Shown: positions 22,940 to 35,860, counted from the stretch's first letter. The stretch: DNA of 64,000 nt from Delphinus delphis (GCF_949987515.2 NC_082697.1:23443730-23507729); one strand, 5' to 3'. Numbers and translations: made by a program. The notes: generated by a model from the sequence alone, not told the origin.

Positions 22940-23195
22940 TTAGAGAGGCAGTTAGCGATTAAGCCAACAGTGTATGGAATCAAGCAGATCTGAATTTGAT
23001 TCCAGATGTCTCATTTCATAGCTGTGTGACCTTGGGCAATTGTCATGATCTCTCTAAGTCAGTTTTCTCACCTGTCAAATGCGGATAATATCAATACCCA
23101 CCTCTTAGGAATGTTAGGAGGAGTCATTGAACTAATGCTTGTAAGGTACCTATTATTTCTGACACATAGTAAGCACACAGTGAATTACAGCTCTT
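22940..23195 (+). mobile_element. MIR
   Basis: A second sense MIR directly after the first: 'atagctgtgtgaccttgggc', 'gtcagttttctcacctgtca', 'ctgacacatagtaagcacac'. Confidence 0.87.
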
Positions 23196-23415
23196 TATTA
23201 TTATTGGCGTTGTTAGTGTACCTCACAGGGGTCCTGCTCTGTGTTTTCTATCTTAGTGGCCCCTATTTGTTATCATTTAGTACATTGTATACTTCGTTTG
23301 CTGAAAGGCAGAAGATACTACTTCCTTCTTGAGTCATTACTCCAAAGGACAGATTCTACTCTAAGGGCCCAAGTTTCCCACTGATTCTCTTATTTATTGA
23401 TATAAATTGATTTGT

Positions 23416-23752
23416 TTTTATTTATTTTTGGCTGCGTTGGGTTTTCATTGCTGCACGTGGGCTTTTTCTAGTTGCGGCGAGCGGGGGCTACTCTTCATTG
23501 TGGTGCGCGGGCTTCTCATTGTGGTGGCTTCTCTTGTTGTGGAGCACGGGCTCTAGGCTCGCAGGCTTCAGTAGTTGCGGCACGCAGGCTCAGTAGTTGT
23601 GGCTCGCGGGCTCTAGAGTGCAGGCTCAGTAGTTGTGGTGCACGGGCTTAGTTGCTCCGTGGCATGTGGGATCTTCCCGGACCAGGGCTCGAACCCATGT
23701 CCCCTGCATTGGCAGGCGGGTTCCTAACCACTGCACCACCAGGGAGGCCCTC
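23416..23752 (-). mobile_element. CHR-type SINE (long body), minus strand
   Basis: A full-length long-body copy with the TTTATTTATTTTTGGCTGCG tail junction on the left and the 'gggcctccctggtggtgcag' head (minus strand) on the right. Its TSD is not clear. Confidence 0.88.
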
Positions 23753-24244
23753 TCTTTTTTCTTTATCCTCTTGCTCCAGCTTTTCTCCCTGCCGTGTAAT
23801 AAGGAGGGCATATTCTGTGGGGGACCCCTCATCCAGCCAGAGGCATTTCTTAGAGATCTGAGAATTGAGACGCTTGGATGTCTAAGCCCTGAGCTGATTT
23901 TTGGTTTCTTAAACCAAGGAGAAACCCTACCAGGTTTGTCATTCTTGGGGGTGATGAACAACCTTTCATTAGATATTATCTGCTTTCTTATTCAACTGTA
24001 GCTCCCTAGAGTCCTGCTTCTTTCTTCTGATCATTTATTTTGATTGAATCATTTAGCATACCCACTGGGTCACCTTAGAGAAAGAAAACAGGAAAGGGAG
24101 ATGGACAAGAAGAACTTAGATTTCTCAGCAGGGCTCAAGTGAAAAAAAGCCTCTAGTTAAGTGGGGTAGGTAAGGTGGTGTCTGCCTAGCTTTCCAGAAG
24201 AATTGGAGACCAGGAGGGGAAAATAACATTGAATCAGAGTTGGA

Positions 24245-24410
24245 AGGAATTATAAAGATTGTTCAGGCCACATTATACAAAGTGAGAAAACTGAGGCTCA
24301 GAGAAGAGAAGTGACTTTCCCAAGTCCACACAGCAAGGTGGTAACAGGGCTGTAACTAGAAGCCTGTTTGTCTGACTGCATTCAGTGCTTTATCAACCCA
24401 TGGGCTTGCC
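24245..24410 (-). mobile_element. Ancient SINE (MIR-like)
   Basis: 'gagaaaactgaggctcagag', 'gtgactttcccaagtccaca' resembles an antisense ancient mammalian SINE. The exact family is uncertain. Confidence 0.6.
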
Positions 24411-24564
24411 TTGTGGTTCCATTGGCCTCCTCTATGATAGCATAATCAGAGAGCACTGTGATTACCATATATTTTAGTTGAACAAATTCCTACCGATATT
24501 TCAAATATAGTCCATATGCCTCTTCTAAACCTTCACATATTTATACTTTATTGTTATTTTCTAG

Positions 24565-24622
24565 GGTGTCAGATGCCTGATACATTCAATTCATGGTTCC
24601 TTATAACTCTACTTCATGTCTG
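24565..24622 (+). CDS. UQCC1: UQCC1 exon 6 (chaperone domain)
   Basis: The exon has 58 nt. It begins with two bases completing the Arg codon split from exon 5 and ends with two bases (TG) of a Trp codon completed in exon 7. It is bordered by 'tattttctag' and TG|GTAAGT. The translation across the junctions reads R-CQMPDTFNSWFLITLLHV-W. This matches the most conserved stretch of UQCC1, including the FNSWFLITLLHVW motif that characterises the Cbp3/UQCC1 family. No disabling change is seen. Confidence 0.97.
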
Positions 24623-25504
24623 GTAAGTGAGCAATTTAAGTGAAGTCACCAAATGTATTTTTTTTTTTTTTAAAACACTGCTGACTTGTTAAGGTATAGC
24701 CTTCAGCAGGGCTGATTATATGAAATCGCAGTTGTTCAGGCATTAAAAGCTGTTCCTTTCATTTTAATAACTGGTGTCTTGTAGCACATTTTTTTATTAA
24801 AGGTCAAAGCATAGTCCCAGAAAGAAACTAATATTTGTAGGATTTTCTCAAAGAACACCTAACCCAGTGAACAATGCTATCAGTATCTGTAAGAGACCCT
24901 ATGAGCTTGGGTGGAAAGTTCTTTCCTTTCGCTGTTTTAGGAAAGTTCACATTTACGTAAAAGTGGTTTGAATTGTGAGCATCCGTGGTCATTTTCATTG
25001 CTGGTCATCAGAAACCTATAACAAATTATAGCACTGACATTTACGCCTGTACCTCTAAAATGTGCATACAGGTTAGATTCATGCCAGTTTTGTTGCATGT
25101 AAAAATATTTAACACCTTAAACAGTATATTTTTTCTTCAGCTGCAAATTAAGTAGCCAAAAAAATCAATTTTTCATCTAATGTTACACAGTATTAAAGGT
25201 CAGAAGGATATAGGAGAGACGTTGAAGTGGGGGCTGGGGACTATTTATTGAACTGCCAGATCTTGGGAAAGTAAATTCTGGAGAACTAAGTTTACTACTT
25301 TGACCGTAGTATCTGAGGAACGTGGGGAATGGTTGCCCTGTCAAAAGGACCCTTGTTTGAGACTGCCTTCAGCTGAGCTTTGCATCACAGGACTGACTAC
25401 TATATAAAGACTTTTTGGTTTTGATCACCTCTGAAATATTTCTTCTGAACTCACATAGTCAGTGAGATTGGCTAAGGGGCCTAAGGTGGCAGTTCATGTT
25501 GTTT

Positions 25505-25860
25505 TTTCCTAAGCCGGTAGTTTGTTGAGTGTACACTGTGTCCTGGGCAGTTAGTAAGCTATGTCAGGAGGCTCACAGTCTAGTGAGGGAGATAAGACAT
25601 ATATAATAGTCAGTTATAAATTGGACTGGCTAAGTTCTATAATAAATCTGAGTAAGTAGTGCCTGTAGGATCACAGAGGAAGATGCAACTATCAAAACCC
25701 TTGAAATGTGCCATGTCTTTTAGTCAGGCAGCTAAGAAGGCCAACCACCTTCTGTCTGAATGGTGAAGGTTAGGAAAAGGTTCAGGGAGGGCAGCTGGAT
25801 GTACTGAGAGGAAAACTACTTTTTCAAGAGGAGAGGATTGCAGAGGTGGCCCTGTGGAAT
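25505..25860 (-). mobile_element. L2 fragment
   Basis: 'gttgagtgtacactgtgtcc', 'gaggctcacagtctagtgag' and 'aagttctataataaatctga' are antisense L2. The right part is decayed. Confidence 0.65.
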
Positions 25861-26284
25861 TACTCACTGGAAAGGTGGGAGGGATGAGAGGAGGCTAGGC
25901 TGTTCCCAGAGGAGCTCAAAGATAATATTCAGAGTCAGAATGAAAGACTCTTTATTGCCCAATAGCCAGAGGTATCAGAGTGTTAGAGGGAGTGGATGGC
26001 AAAATAAAAAATATAATCCTTGTGACCACATCCCAATGTCAATACCTGACTACTAGCAGCTGGGAGAACCTTGAAACTACTTGTAGTTCTTTCCAGTTAG
26101 CCACCATTTCCAAATGTGCCTGCTGAGCCTTCCTTGCTGAGGTTGGTTTAATTTCTCAGAGGAGTGGGGAGTACCACCACCAGTTAAGTAGGGGGAGGGA
26201 GGCCTGTCTATGCTTGGTGTCCCCTCCATCCTTCCTCCTTGGTTCTCATGATCTGCGGGCTTCGGTGGGATGAATCAGCAAACT

Positions 26285-26690
26285 CTTATTGTGTTAAGGA
26301 CTGGGGGGCACTGGAGAGTAGGACATGACATGGTGTGCACCTTCAAGAAAATTAGTCGAGTGGAAAACAGGCACAGTACAATTGCCTGTAATGGATGACA
26401 ATGAAAAAAGTGCTGTGCCCAAGGCATAAGCAGATACTATGGAAGGATAAGGAGGTGTGACTAAATCCAAATTTGGTGGATGAGGGAGTATGTATTGGAT
26501 AAAGAGTTGCTCTGTGGTAGAGGTGACATTTGAGATGTACCATGAAGGGTGAGTAGAATTTCTGTCAGAGAAAAGGGCATTTGAGTTGAGGGAATTATTA
26601 GGAGCAAAACATAGAACATGTACAAGAACATGGAGTATTTGAGGGCAGCCAAGTTGTCTGAAGCACTCAGGGCTGGTTTGTGGAGAAATG
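26285..26690 (-). mobile_element. L2 fragment
   Basis: 'tagaggtgacatttgagatg', 'taccatgaagggtgagtaga' and 'catagaacatgtacaagaac' are antisense L2. Confidence 0.7.
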
Positions 26691-27011
26691 TAGTGGAAAG
26701 GGTCACCAGGAAGTTACTTTAGTGTCCAATTGTGCTATGATCCTCCAAGAAGAATTGGGGAAACTCTCTTCCAGGGGATAGGATTCTTAGAGGGAATAAG
26801 GGATCCACCCCGAGTCTGCAGAAAAGCTATGCTCTTCTAAGTCCTGTTTTCTTAGCCCGAAGCTCCAGGAGGGTAACTGAGGGATCACCAAATCCAGTAT
26901 TACAGGGCTCAGTGGACTTGCTAGGGATGTGCAGGGTTGAAATACCTCCTGTGGGTGGTAGTGTGAGGGAGAGGTGGGGAGGCTTAGAAAGCAGTCATAA
27001 AAATAGAATCC

Positions 27012-27047
27012 GCCCCCCCCCACCGTGAAAAAAAAAAAAAAAAAACC
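27012..27047. repeat. C run, then A run
   Basis: 'cgcccccccccaccgtg' followed by about 18 A and 'cccac'. It may be a decayed repeat tail. Confidence 0.6.
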
Positions 27048-27849
27048 CACAAAACTAGAATACCCTGGCAGTAGACTTTACAGAAAGCTTGCTTAGGTTC
27101 CCAAGGGTGATGACTCCCTGTTGGCTCTCAGAATAGAGACAGGATTTCTCATATCCTGTTAGTTCCCTGGAAGAGGTGTTGATGTTTCCCTTATCCTGTC
27201 TGCTTTCTCTGGTTCCCAAATTTTTATGTGTGTTGGGATTTAGGACTGGGACCCCTCCAGTTCCTAGAAGGCCCTTATCAGTTGTGTATTCTTGTGAGCT
27301 TGCAGCTTCGGTGACTATGTGTCCTTTGTCTTTGCTGAACAAGATTAGTATTCACCATGGCTACTGAAAAAATGCTGAGAGAGGTTGCTGTGAGGGGTTT
27401 CCAGCATTCCCATGTGGACTTGATAAAAGCCAGCCTCCTCCTTTGTTCCCTGTCTGGGACAGTGGCATTGTGATCCATTCAGGTACCCACACCAGAAACC
27501 TGTGAAGCCTCCTTGACTTTTCCCTCACTCCCTTCATCTGGTCAGGCACCAGTTTCACCATCTGAAACTTTTTTGACCATGACCCATAGTAACAAATGCA
27601 TTTTACCTTGCAATCCAGAACACACACATGCATCTGACACAAAAGTTTTATAAAACTTATCCTTACAATGTCAGATGATCTCTGATATTTTCTACTCCAT
27701 TTGAATTCATTTAAAACAGAAATTCAAGATGTCACCCACTAAATTGATTTCACTGGGTTACAAGTAACAGTACCTGAAAACTGGTGTTTGGCCTCCAACT
27801 TCCCTCTTCCTGTGCCATTGGTCTTCTCAATACAAATTGGATTAGTATA

Positions 27850-27880
27850 CACACACACACACTCTCTCTCCTTAATATTC
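27850..27880. repeat. (CA)n(CT)n short simple repeat
   Basis: A short acacacac run followed by tctctctcc, just before an L2 fragment. Confidence 0.7.
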
Positions 27881-28378
27881 TCCATTGTTCTCAGGATAAA
27901 GTATGTTTCCTAGCATGGCATTCATATCCCACCAAATATGCCACCTTTACCACTCTCGTCTGGTGCCGTTCTAGGTACCACTACCACCATCACTCCCTCC
28001 CCTGCAAGAAAAAGTTAAACTATGTAATAGCAATTTCAGGTCTTCTGCACAAAGCTTTCTTCTGCCTAGAAAGTCCTTCTCCTTCCTCTCCACCTGACAA
28101 ACACCTATTTTTTGTTCAATATCCAACTCAGATATCTCTGCTTTGAAGCCTTCCCTTCCCTCTGAAGGCAGAGTTAGTTCCTCTTCTGAGTTCCTTTAAT
28201 ATTTTGAATACCTCTCTTATAGCACTCATCACATAACATTTTTATATTTTATCGTATATGTATCAGTCTTCCTTGTGGATGGTGAATTTATTGAGGCCAA
28301 GAATTATATTTATTTTCCTTTTGGAGAGATATGAAAATGAGGTATTTCTTCAGCTCAATAAATGTTGATTAAATAATT
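27880..28378 (+). mobile_element. L2 3' region
   Basis: 'cttctgcctagaaagtcctt', 'gatatctctgctttgaagcc', 'tcttatagcactcatcacat' and 'agctcaataaatgttgatta' form a long sense L2. The 120-codon frame at 27784-28146 lies largely in it. Confidence 0.85.
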
Positions 28379-28724
28379 TATGGCCTCAGATCTGACTTGG
28401 CTCCTATGGCAATTGGAAGGTTCGGGGCCACTGCCTGTTAGTGGCAAAAGCTCTGCACCTACTTAAGTTTCCCTGGGGGGTGAGGTATATGTAGGTAGAA
28501 TTTATGTTGGTGTTCTAAGTATTAATAGATTTGCAGAGACCCCCATTTTAAAATTTGTCATGGAACACTAGTACGTTATAGATACAGAAATTAATTTTAG
28601 AAAATGGAATAGAACAAATAAAATTAGAATATGCCTATGATGGAGGTAGAGTGGAGAGGAAAATGCAGTTTGTATTTTTTTAATTTATTTTAAAGTCAGG
28701 TATATCATAAATATAATAACTACT

Positions 28725-28900
28725 GGGCCCCTTACAGTACTATTTTAAAAATTATTTACTTATATTATCTCACACATTCTTATAACTGCTTTATTCCTGT
28801 TTACATGAGAGATCAAAGACTGAGAGCCATCAGAGAGCTTGGCCGCAGAGCTAGTTAGTGCATGGTAGAGAGGAAATTCCAGTATGGGTCTGGCTAACTT
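28725..28900 (-). mobile_element. MIR fragment
   Basis: 'ttatattatctcacacattc' and 'ccgcagagctagttagtgca' suggest antisense MIR. Confidence 0.55.
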
Positions 28901-29084
28901 CGAGTTGCTTTAAGTTGCTTTCCTCATTGGTAACTAAAACTACTGACGTATCTAATTAAATAATTATTTATTAATATGAATAATATTTAATATTACTAAT
29001 ACTATTTATTACTTAGTTAAGTACCTGCTTATTCTTAAACATAAATCCATAAAATTACAGCATTTGTTTTCTAATTGAACCTAC

Positions 29085-29350
29085 GGTATGCAGCAGATTT
29101 GTTCCCTGCCCTCATAGGGCTGAGGGTGTGGGAGAAAAACCTGGAAGAAATCATTAATAAAATACAACTGGGATGGGTGCTGTGAGAGTAAGTGACAGGG
29201 CTCTGTGGGGGAAGAGGGATACATAACTTAGTTGAGGGGGTGTGGCTCACTCAGGGAGGGCTTCACTGAAGAGGTGACATTTAAACTGACCCCTGAATAA
29301 TGAGTAGAAGTTAGCAAGTCAAAGAGTGGATGAAAAAGCATTGCAGGCAG
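29085..29350 (-). mobile_element. L2 fragment
   Basis: 'cctgccctcatagggctgag', 'gagggcttcactgaagaggt' and 'aataatgagtagaagttagc' are antisense L2. Confidence 0.82.
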
Positions 29351-29559
29351 TGGGACCTCATGGTTTTCCATCTTTTTACCAGCAGAGCCCTTTTTACAGA
29401 TGAGCTTTTATGCTCAGCCACAGTGTATGAATAGATAAAAGGATTGCTAATTGGGTTGAAGAAGTGGGAATGACCTCACTTCAGGTCTTCCCAACACACC
29501 CACTGGTAAGGGACCCTTACGTAGCTCCCTGGAAACTCAGAGCACAGTTTAAAAACCGC

Positions 29560-29700
29560 AGATCTAGTCCAGCTCCCTCATTTTACAAATGGGGAGATGA
29601 CCTTGGCAATTTTAAAGGATTTTTCACAGGTCTCTTTATCAGTAATGGAGGATCCGAGACCCAAATCCAAAACTGACTCTGCGAACTGCTCCTTCTGCAA
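29560..29700 (-). mobile_element. Ancient SINE (MIR-like)
   Basis: 'agatctagtccagctccctc', 'attttacaaatggggagatg', 'ttttcacaggtctctttatc' resemble an ancient SINE in antisense. Confidence 0.5.
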
Positions 29701-31309
29701 CACTTTGCTTCCTGTGTGCTTGTCCCCTTTCAGTGGTTGTGGGATGGGAGTCTGTGGCCCTGAATTTGAACTGCATACCACCGACCAGCAACTGTATGAA
29801 ACTGTGTTTCTTAGCACTCACTGTCTGTGTCCTGGGAGAGGCAACAAGTAAACCTGAAAATAGTACAGGGTGCCAAGGGCCGTTTGATAAGCAGACATAC
29901 AGATCTTATGGAGCACAGGGAAGGCAGGCAGCCTGGGGATAGTCAAAGAAAGCAGTTGCATTGGCCCTCTGGGGTCTAGAACTAGAGGACATGGGGTCTT
30001 GAGGAGTTATTAGGAGAGGAAGAATTAATTGTAAACTACTTTTTAAGGTGTCCCAAGTGAGAAAGAAAGATGAGAGGATGATCACTAGAGGAAGAAACAG
30101 GATGGAGTCGGAAGCATTTTGTTATTTGTTTTTTGTTTTAAGATGGGGAAACACTAGAACATTTTTATAAGCCTAAGGGAAGAAGCCTCTGGGAACGAAG
30201 AGAAAGAAGTAAAGTGTGGAGACGGAAGGGGTTGGAAAACAGACTGGGTCCAGTCTCAGTCCAGCCAGAGAACTGCCCTGGCAGACACTCCTGGCCTTTT
30301 CAAGAGGGCTCTTTAACACCACCACAGCAGTTCTGATGTAGCTGTAGGGCTTTCTAGCTCATGCTGGATTCCAGCAGCTCTAGACCTGCTGTATATGGTG
30401 AGCCCGGGCCATGTGCACATCCCCTCTCTGCCTCCCCCAGCCAGAGTCACTCTCTTTAAACCACACACACACACGTAGCTTTTTTCCCAAAGCAAAGGCC
30501 TATGCAGCATCATTTTACCAACATTGCACAACCTAAGAGCACTGGTACCTGCTCCCCAGGAGCTTGTTCATTATATTGGATCTGACAGGCAGGCCACAGG
30601 CCAGGTGTAGCTCTTGGAGGAGGCCCTCTGTCAGGTGAGATGGCTTAGGGAAGTGCCTTGCCCCACTTGTCTGTTTGCCCACAGACTGTCCTGTGGCCCC
30701 AGTGCTCCCCACATAAAGGGTAGGCTTGGTGGGGAGGGAGTTTAGGAAACCAGGTGGAGATAGCCATGCACACAGCCCCAGGAAAGGGTCAGCGTGCCAG
30801 CTCACAAATAAATAAACTCATTCATTAGCACACTGCTGAGACTTGAGTGTGGCCATGTCAGCTCTGCTTTCTTGGCCCCAGCCGGTGGCGGAGTAAGGGA
30901 AACAAGCTACGTGAGTGTCCCTTTGGGATTCCTTCATAGCAGCCAGAGTGACAAACCTGCCCAAGTGCCCACTAGTCTTCACTGAATTCAAAATCAGATC
31001 CTCTCTGAGCGGCTTATAAACTACCATGAGGGAGAAACAAGGCCAAAACACAACTGGCATTGTCAGAAGGCCCAAGCAGAGCAAGTGAGACAGGATGCTG
31101 AGAGCTGCCAGGACATGGCAGGAGGTCAGAGTCAGGAATAACAAGAATTCTTCCTTCCCAGATTTAGGCAGAGAGGAGGAAAGCGTGGCTAGGAAACTCT
31201 CCTTCCTTTGAACTCTGCAGGCAGTGTTGTTGTCTTCCTCCGAGTCTGACCTAGCAGGAAGAGGCCCTTGGAGCTGTGCTGTCACAGGATGGGGGAGCAG
31301 TCAATACTG

Positions 31310-31560
31310 ACACTGCCCTGGGAGGCACTGTGGCTTGAGGGAGAGAGGGGGAGCCCAGGCTTCACTCCAGCTCCACTCTCCTTCACTGAGCAACCTTTAG
31401 GTACTTAACGTCCTCAGAGTGTCAGTTTTCTTTCCTGTGAAATGGGGACAGTTATACTTAGATGGTGATGTACGTTGAAAGAGATGGTGAATGAAAATGC
31501 ATCTTACAGTGACAAGTCTCATATTAGAGGACTTAATAGACGGTAATAATCATTATTACT
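31310..31560 (+). mobile_element. MIR
   Basis: 'tcactgagcaacctttaggt', 'gtcagttttctttcctgtga' and 'aatggggacagttatactta' fit sense MIR. Confidence 0.65.
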
Positions 31561-32093
31561 ATTTGCCATAAGGCAAAATTTAAATCTTAGCCCTTTATAT
31601 TTTGAGACTCCTAGTGAATGAGTCTTTCTTCCCTTTCCCCCTGTATTTTAGATATTAGAGAACCATCAGACTAGGGTTTGAACACTCCTTTTTTTCTTTA
31701 CTTTGCTAACTGGGTTATTTGCTTTCCTTATATGTAAAAGAGATCAGTATTATTTATGAGGCACTGGAATCACTGAGAGACAAGGATAGTACTGTGAAGC
31801 TCAAAACCTCAATAATAAATTGTGGGTTAAGAACATCATCAGACTCGGGAGGGGCAACTGGAATTGCTCCTAAACAGAGGGTAGTTGATGCATAGATTAA
31901 GTCTATACTCGGAGTAGGTACTAAGTAGATACTTGTTAATGAATGATTAAATTAATTATTTAATATAAGAATTTAAAAATTACTAGATTGTCTCTTTCTA
32001 AAAAGACTAAAAACTAGACTTTATTTTTTAGAGCAGTTTTAGGTTTGAGTGGAATATTGTCTCTTTTTAAAGTTTCTTTTGCATTCTTAAGGG

Positions 32094-32101
<8 letters not shown>

Positions 32102-32127
<26 letters not shown>

Positions 32128-32312
32128 GCGGGCCTCTCACTGTTGTGGCCTCTCCCGTTGCGGAGCACAGGCTCCAGACGCGCAGGCTCAGTGGCCATGG
32201 CTCACGGGCCCAGCCACTCTGCGGCACGTGGGATCCTCCCGGACCGGGGCACGAACCCGTGTCCCCTGCATCGGCAGGCGGACTCTCAACCACTGCGCCA
32301 CCAGGGAAGCCC
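32102..32312 (-). mobile_element. CHR-type SINE (short body), minus strand, perfect TSD
   Basis: A short-body copy with a long T run on the left (the poly(A) tail). The perfect TSD aagggcaattttt is at 32089-32101 and 32313-32325. It is among the youngest-looking insertions here. Confidence 0.93.
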
Positions 32313-32725
32313 AAGGGCAATTTTTATTATGTTTTAGCATTGAAGTCTCCCCTCTTCCCCTTCCTCTTCCCCCCCAGAACAGCTCTGAAATTATGAAGTT
32401 TAATCAGTAGCAAAATGTAATTTGACCCCTCAACATTTAATTTAAGCATTTATTATGAGGAATGCATCCGTGATGTAAATTGAAGTAAAGCTGTCCTGAT
32501 CTTTTATTTAAACCTAGTATTCTCAATTGTGGAATAGTTTACTTAATGGCTCAAATATTATTGTATGGTCAGAGCCTGTGACACGTGTTGGCTTTGTTTT
32601 GTAGGGGGTACCAGGACCATCAAATCTTTTTTGTTTACCATTTTGAACTTGTTTTACTCATTTTCTTTTCACCTTCCAACATACTTTAACCTATTCTGGA
32701 TCATTCAGGAGGTCCTGATAACTCT

Positions 32726-32883
32726 TTTTCTAAAAAAAAAAAAAAAAATTTTATTTATTTTTTTGGCTGTGCTGGGTCTTAGTTGCTGCATGCCGGATCT
32801 AGTTCCCTGACCAGGGATCGAACTTGGGCCCCATGCATTCGGAGCACAGAGTCTTAACCACTGGACCACCAGGGAAGTCCCGG
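32726..32883 (-). mobile_element. CHR-related short tRNA SINE, minus strand, TSD
   Basis: A compact third subtype (about 150 bp). On the minus strand it reads gggacttccctggtggtcca...gttcgatccctggtcaggga...agcacagccaaaa. The TSD ctgataactct is at 32715-32725 and 32886-32896. The same subtype occurs at 60484 and 62127. Confidence 0.88.
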
Positions 32884-33179
32884 TTCTGATAACTCTCAAC
32901 TGTATTTTGCCAGGCTGCCTTCTTTGAGTTGTACTCGTAGCTATAGCTTCCATGTTGAACTGCTGTTGTGTTTATTTTAAATACATTTTTAGGTTCTTTC
33001 CTTTTAGTCTGCCAGCAGTTACTTTTTGCTGTTGTAGGTGTGTTTGCCTCAGGTTAGCCAGTCTTTTCCCTTCTGGTATTTTATTTCTAATATGATGTTA
33101 GTTTTGAAACTTAAATTATTGCCCTTGTGAGGATTAAATGAAAAAGCAAATGGATTCTGGAAGGTTCGTTCTAGTCATT

Positions 33180-33405
33180 AAAAGAGGCAGAAAAACAGTC
33201 TAACTCTGGGATCGGATTATCAGGGTTCAGATCCCAGCTTTGACACTTAACAAGTTTTGTAACTCTGGGCACGTTACTTCTGTAAGACTCAGTTTCCTCA
33301 ACTGTAAGGTGGGGACAGGAAGAATACCAACCTCCGATAGTTGTTGTAAGGATTAAATGAAATAATGTATCTGAATCACTTAGCACAGTGCCTGGCACAT
33401 AGTTG
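33180..33405 (+). mobile_element. MIR, near full length
   Basis: 'agggttcagatcccagcttt', 'actcagtttcctcaactgta', 'ttgtaaggattaaatgaaat' and 'cacagtgcctggcacatagt' give a well-preserved sense MIR. Confidence 0.92.
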
Positions 33406-34724
33406 TGTTAGCTGTTAATTACAGCACTTGTCCATTTTTGCTATTAAAGGGTTTTTTTTCCTATTTCTTAGTCTTATTAGAATAGGAAAAAATTGCCAGA
33501 TAAGCTGAATTCAGCCTGGATCAGATGTTACCCTAACAACTGCTAAATAAATTACTACAACTCTATTATCCTAAAAAGGGTTTCACTGGGGTGACTGTAG
33601 TATCTGTGGATGAAGCACAGAGTTGGAGTTGAGATTTCTTCACCACCATCCTTCTGTAACAGATTGTTTTTTCAATGTAAGAAAAGTGTGTGTAGAATGC
33701 TACCATTGTGGAAAATGGGGAGAAAAGGGAAGCTACTATTTATGTAAAGAGAGTACATATACACTAAGTTGGTATATATATAGATTACATGTGGAAGGTT
33801 TCCTAAGAAGCTGCTAACTGTGGTTGCCTTAGGGAGAGGAACCTGGTGATTGGGAGATGTGGGTAGGAAGGGGACTTAACGTTTTTTTTTAACATGTGCA
33901 TGTATTATCTATTCAAAACATTTACTAAACAAAGAAAGGAGTAGACTGAACTTGTAGGCTTCAAGGTTAGGTACCCTAAGAATTGACCTTCAGCTTGATC
34001 TGGACATTCCAGGCAGCTGACTGTCTAAGATGTGGACCCCAGCCTTCAGCTGTGCTTTTTCCTTGAAGAGGACAAACACAAAAGTTCTTCACAACAAGAT
34101 GACTTTTCTGTCCTTAACTACCTAGAGAATTTGATTCACAAATTCAGGACAAAAATAAGTTGAGCCTTTAGTTAGCTGAGTTTGGTGATGGTGGATGAAC
34201 GGGCAGCCCTGTGGATCAGAATCTTATTTTCCCAGTAGAACTCATGGTTATCTTCACTACACTTCCTGTTAATGAGAAGACTGATTGTTTTGATTTTATA
34301 ACTTTAACTATGTGAGATGAAATTTACTGTAGAACTTTATATTTGATAGTGTTTTCAAATTGTCATCAATTGTCTACAGAACTAATTAGGTACGGTGTTT
34401 TAGGAATAATTAGAATTTGCCCTTCTTTCATTTATCAGGCTTGAATCTATATTTTTTAAACTCTTAGTATCAGCAAAATTAGGTGCAGGTTGCAGCAAAC
34501 TTTGCTGTTGCATTTCTCTCAAAAGGTAGATGCACACTTAATTTAAATTTCTGGATCAGACAATTGTAAATACCATAGTTCTACTGAAGTAAATATTCAC
34601 CAAATTTGTCATTTTTCAGCCTTGGAAAGAAAGGGTTTCCAGCTGGGAAGAAAGAAAGGGTTAACTTCTGAGAGACTTATCTGTTCTTAAAGCCAAGGTC
34701 TTATTACACCCCTAATCTTATTAC

Positions 34725-35218
34725 ACCCCTTCTTCCTGAAAAACATTCAGTGACTCTCCTTTGTCTGCTGAGTGAAGTCCAGACTTTTCAGCATGACATT
34801 TAAAAGCCCTTCATGACCTTTCTGGCATATTTTTCTGTTTCCTATACTTCCCTTCCACAAAATCTAGGTATTGTCCCTGTCCATGTGCTGAGCTTTCCAT
34901 GGCCCTGTCTTTGCTCATAATGTTCCATCTTCTGGAAATTCTCTTTACCTTTATCTGTCCACCTGCAGCTCACCTTTCCAAGCCCCAGGTACAATGTTTC
35001 ATTTTCCGTGAAGCTTTCCCTGATCCCACTCAGCCAAGAGTAATCCTCTCAAACTCCATTGCACTTTGTGTTCCTCTTGGGACACTTACTGCATTCTCTC
35101 TTAGGGCTCTTGTCTCCCCTAAGGAGACTAACTGCTCCTTGGAAGCTGGGCTCTTGTTAACCATCACTCTAATCTCCACACAGTAGGAAGTAAATTTATG
35201 TCCATTGAGTGAATTAAG
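34725..35218 (+). mobile_element. L2 3' region, long
   Basis: 'aaaagcccttcatgaccttt', 'tcttctggaaattctcttta', 'gaagctttccctgatcccac' and 'tgtccattgagtgaattaag' form a well-preserved sense L2. It holds the 95-codon frame at 34899-35186. A 15-bp repeat (tcttattacacccct) precedes it at 34699 and 34716. Confidence 0.9.
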
Positions 35219-35699
35219 TGTCAGTCAGCATCTTGAAAGTATCTTCAATTTGCTTTACCTTTTCAACCCAGATAACCATTTGACTGTAAGGGCTATAAAA
35301 CAAACTGCTCTGAAACAAAAAACACTTCACTCCATGTTGATATAGTTAGTAAGTTTATGGTCTGAGAAAATCTGTGCCTTTTAAACCTCAGAGGGCAGGT
35401 GTATTAACAAACTAGAGAATTTTTATATAAATGAAGAATTCCATTACCTCACTATTGCTGTTGATGAATTGGCCTCTGACGACACTTAAGCATCAAAACA
35501 CACAGCGTCTTTTCAGGTGGAGAGGCTAACTTTGGTTAACTCTAAGAAAAATGTTATGAAAAAGGACTGTTGAACTTTCCCCAGTTTGTTTCTGCCTTGG
35601 AATATGCTCTATATCATATAAAGTGGCCAAGTCTTTTTCCATGACCTGTTTTTATTGTCACAAAGTGTTATTTCTTAGGCACTAACTGGGTTCAGAGGT

Positions 35700-35860
35700 T
35701 ACAAATTTAGAATCACAGCATCAGCAAATCCCGAGGTTGGAAGGGACTTTAGAGATCGCGTAGTCAGCCTTCCATCAGATAGATAGCCAAGTTGCAAATT
35801 CTCTGCTTTTTGAGGTCATCCATTACATTATTCAAATCTTCAGAAACTCCCCTATTAGAA
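35700..35860 (-). mobile_element. Ancient repeat fragment (tentative)
   Basis: 'ccgaggttggaagggacttt' followed by 'agagatcgcgtagtcagcct' resembles the head of an ancient mammalian repeat also seen near 24245 and 29560. It is poorly preserved. Confidence 0.45.

Larger units (their letters stand above)
18072..24564 (+). other. UQCC1 intron 5
   Basis: This intron of about 6.5 kb starts with the duplicated donor at 18072-18110. It holds an old LINE fragment (about 18395-18650), three CHR SINEs (19802-20160, 21637-21848, 23416-23752) and several MIR copies. I recognise no repeats in 18660-19480, 20180-21430 and 21900-22690, which read as unique intron sequence. Confidence 0.7.

Noticed and set aside
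30818..31285. 155-codon open frame on the minus strand
   Set aside because: No recognised domain, no splice or promoter context, and it lies in an intron. Its length is possible by chance in a more GC-rich stretch.
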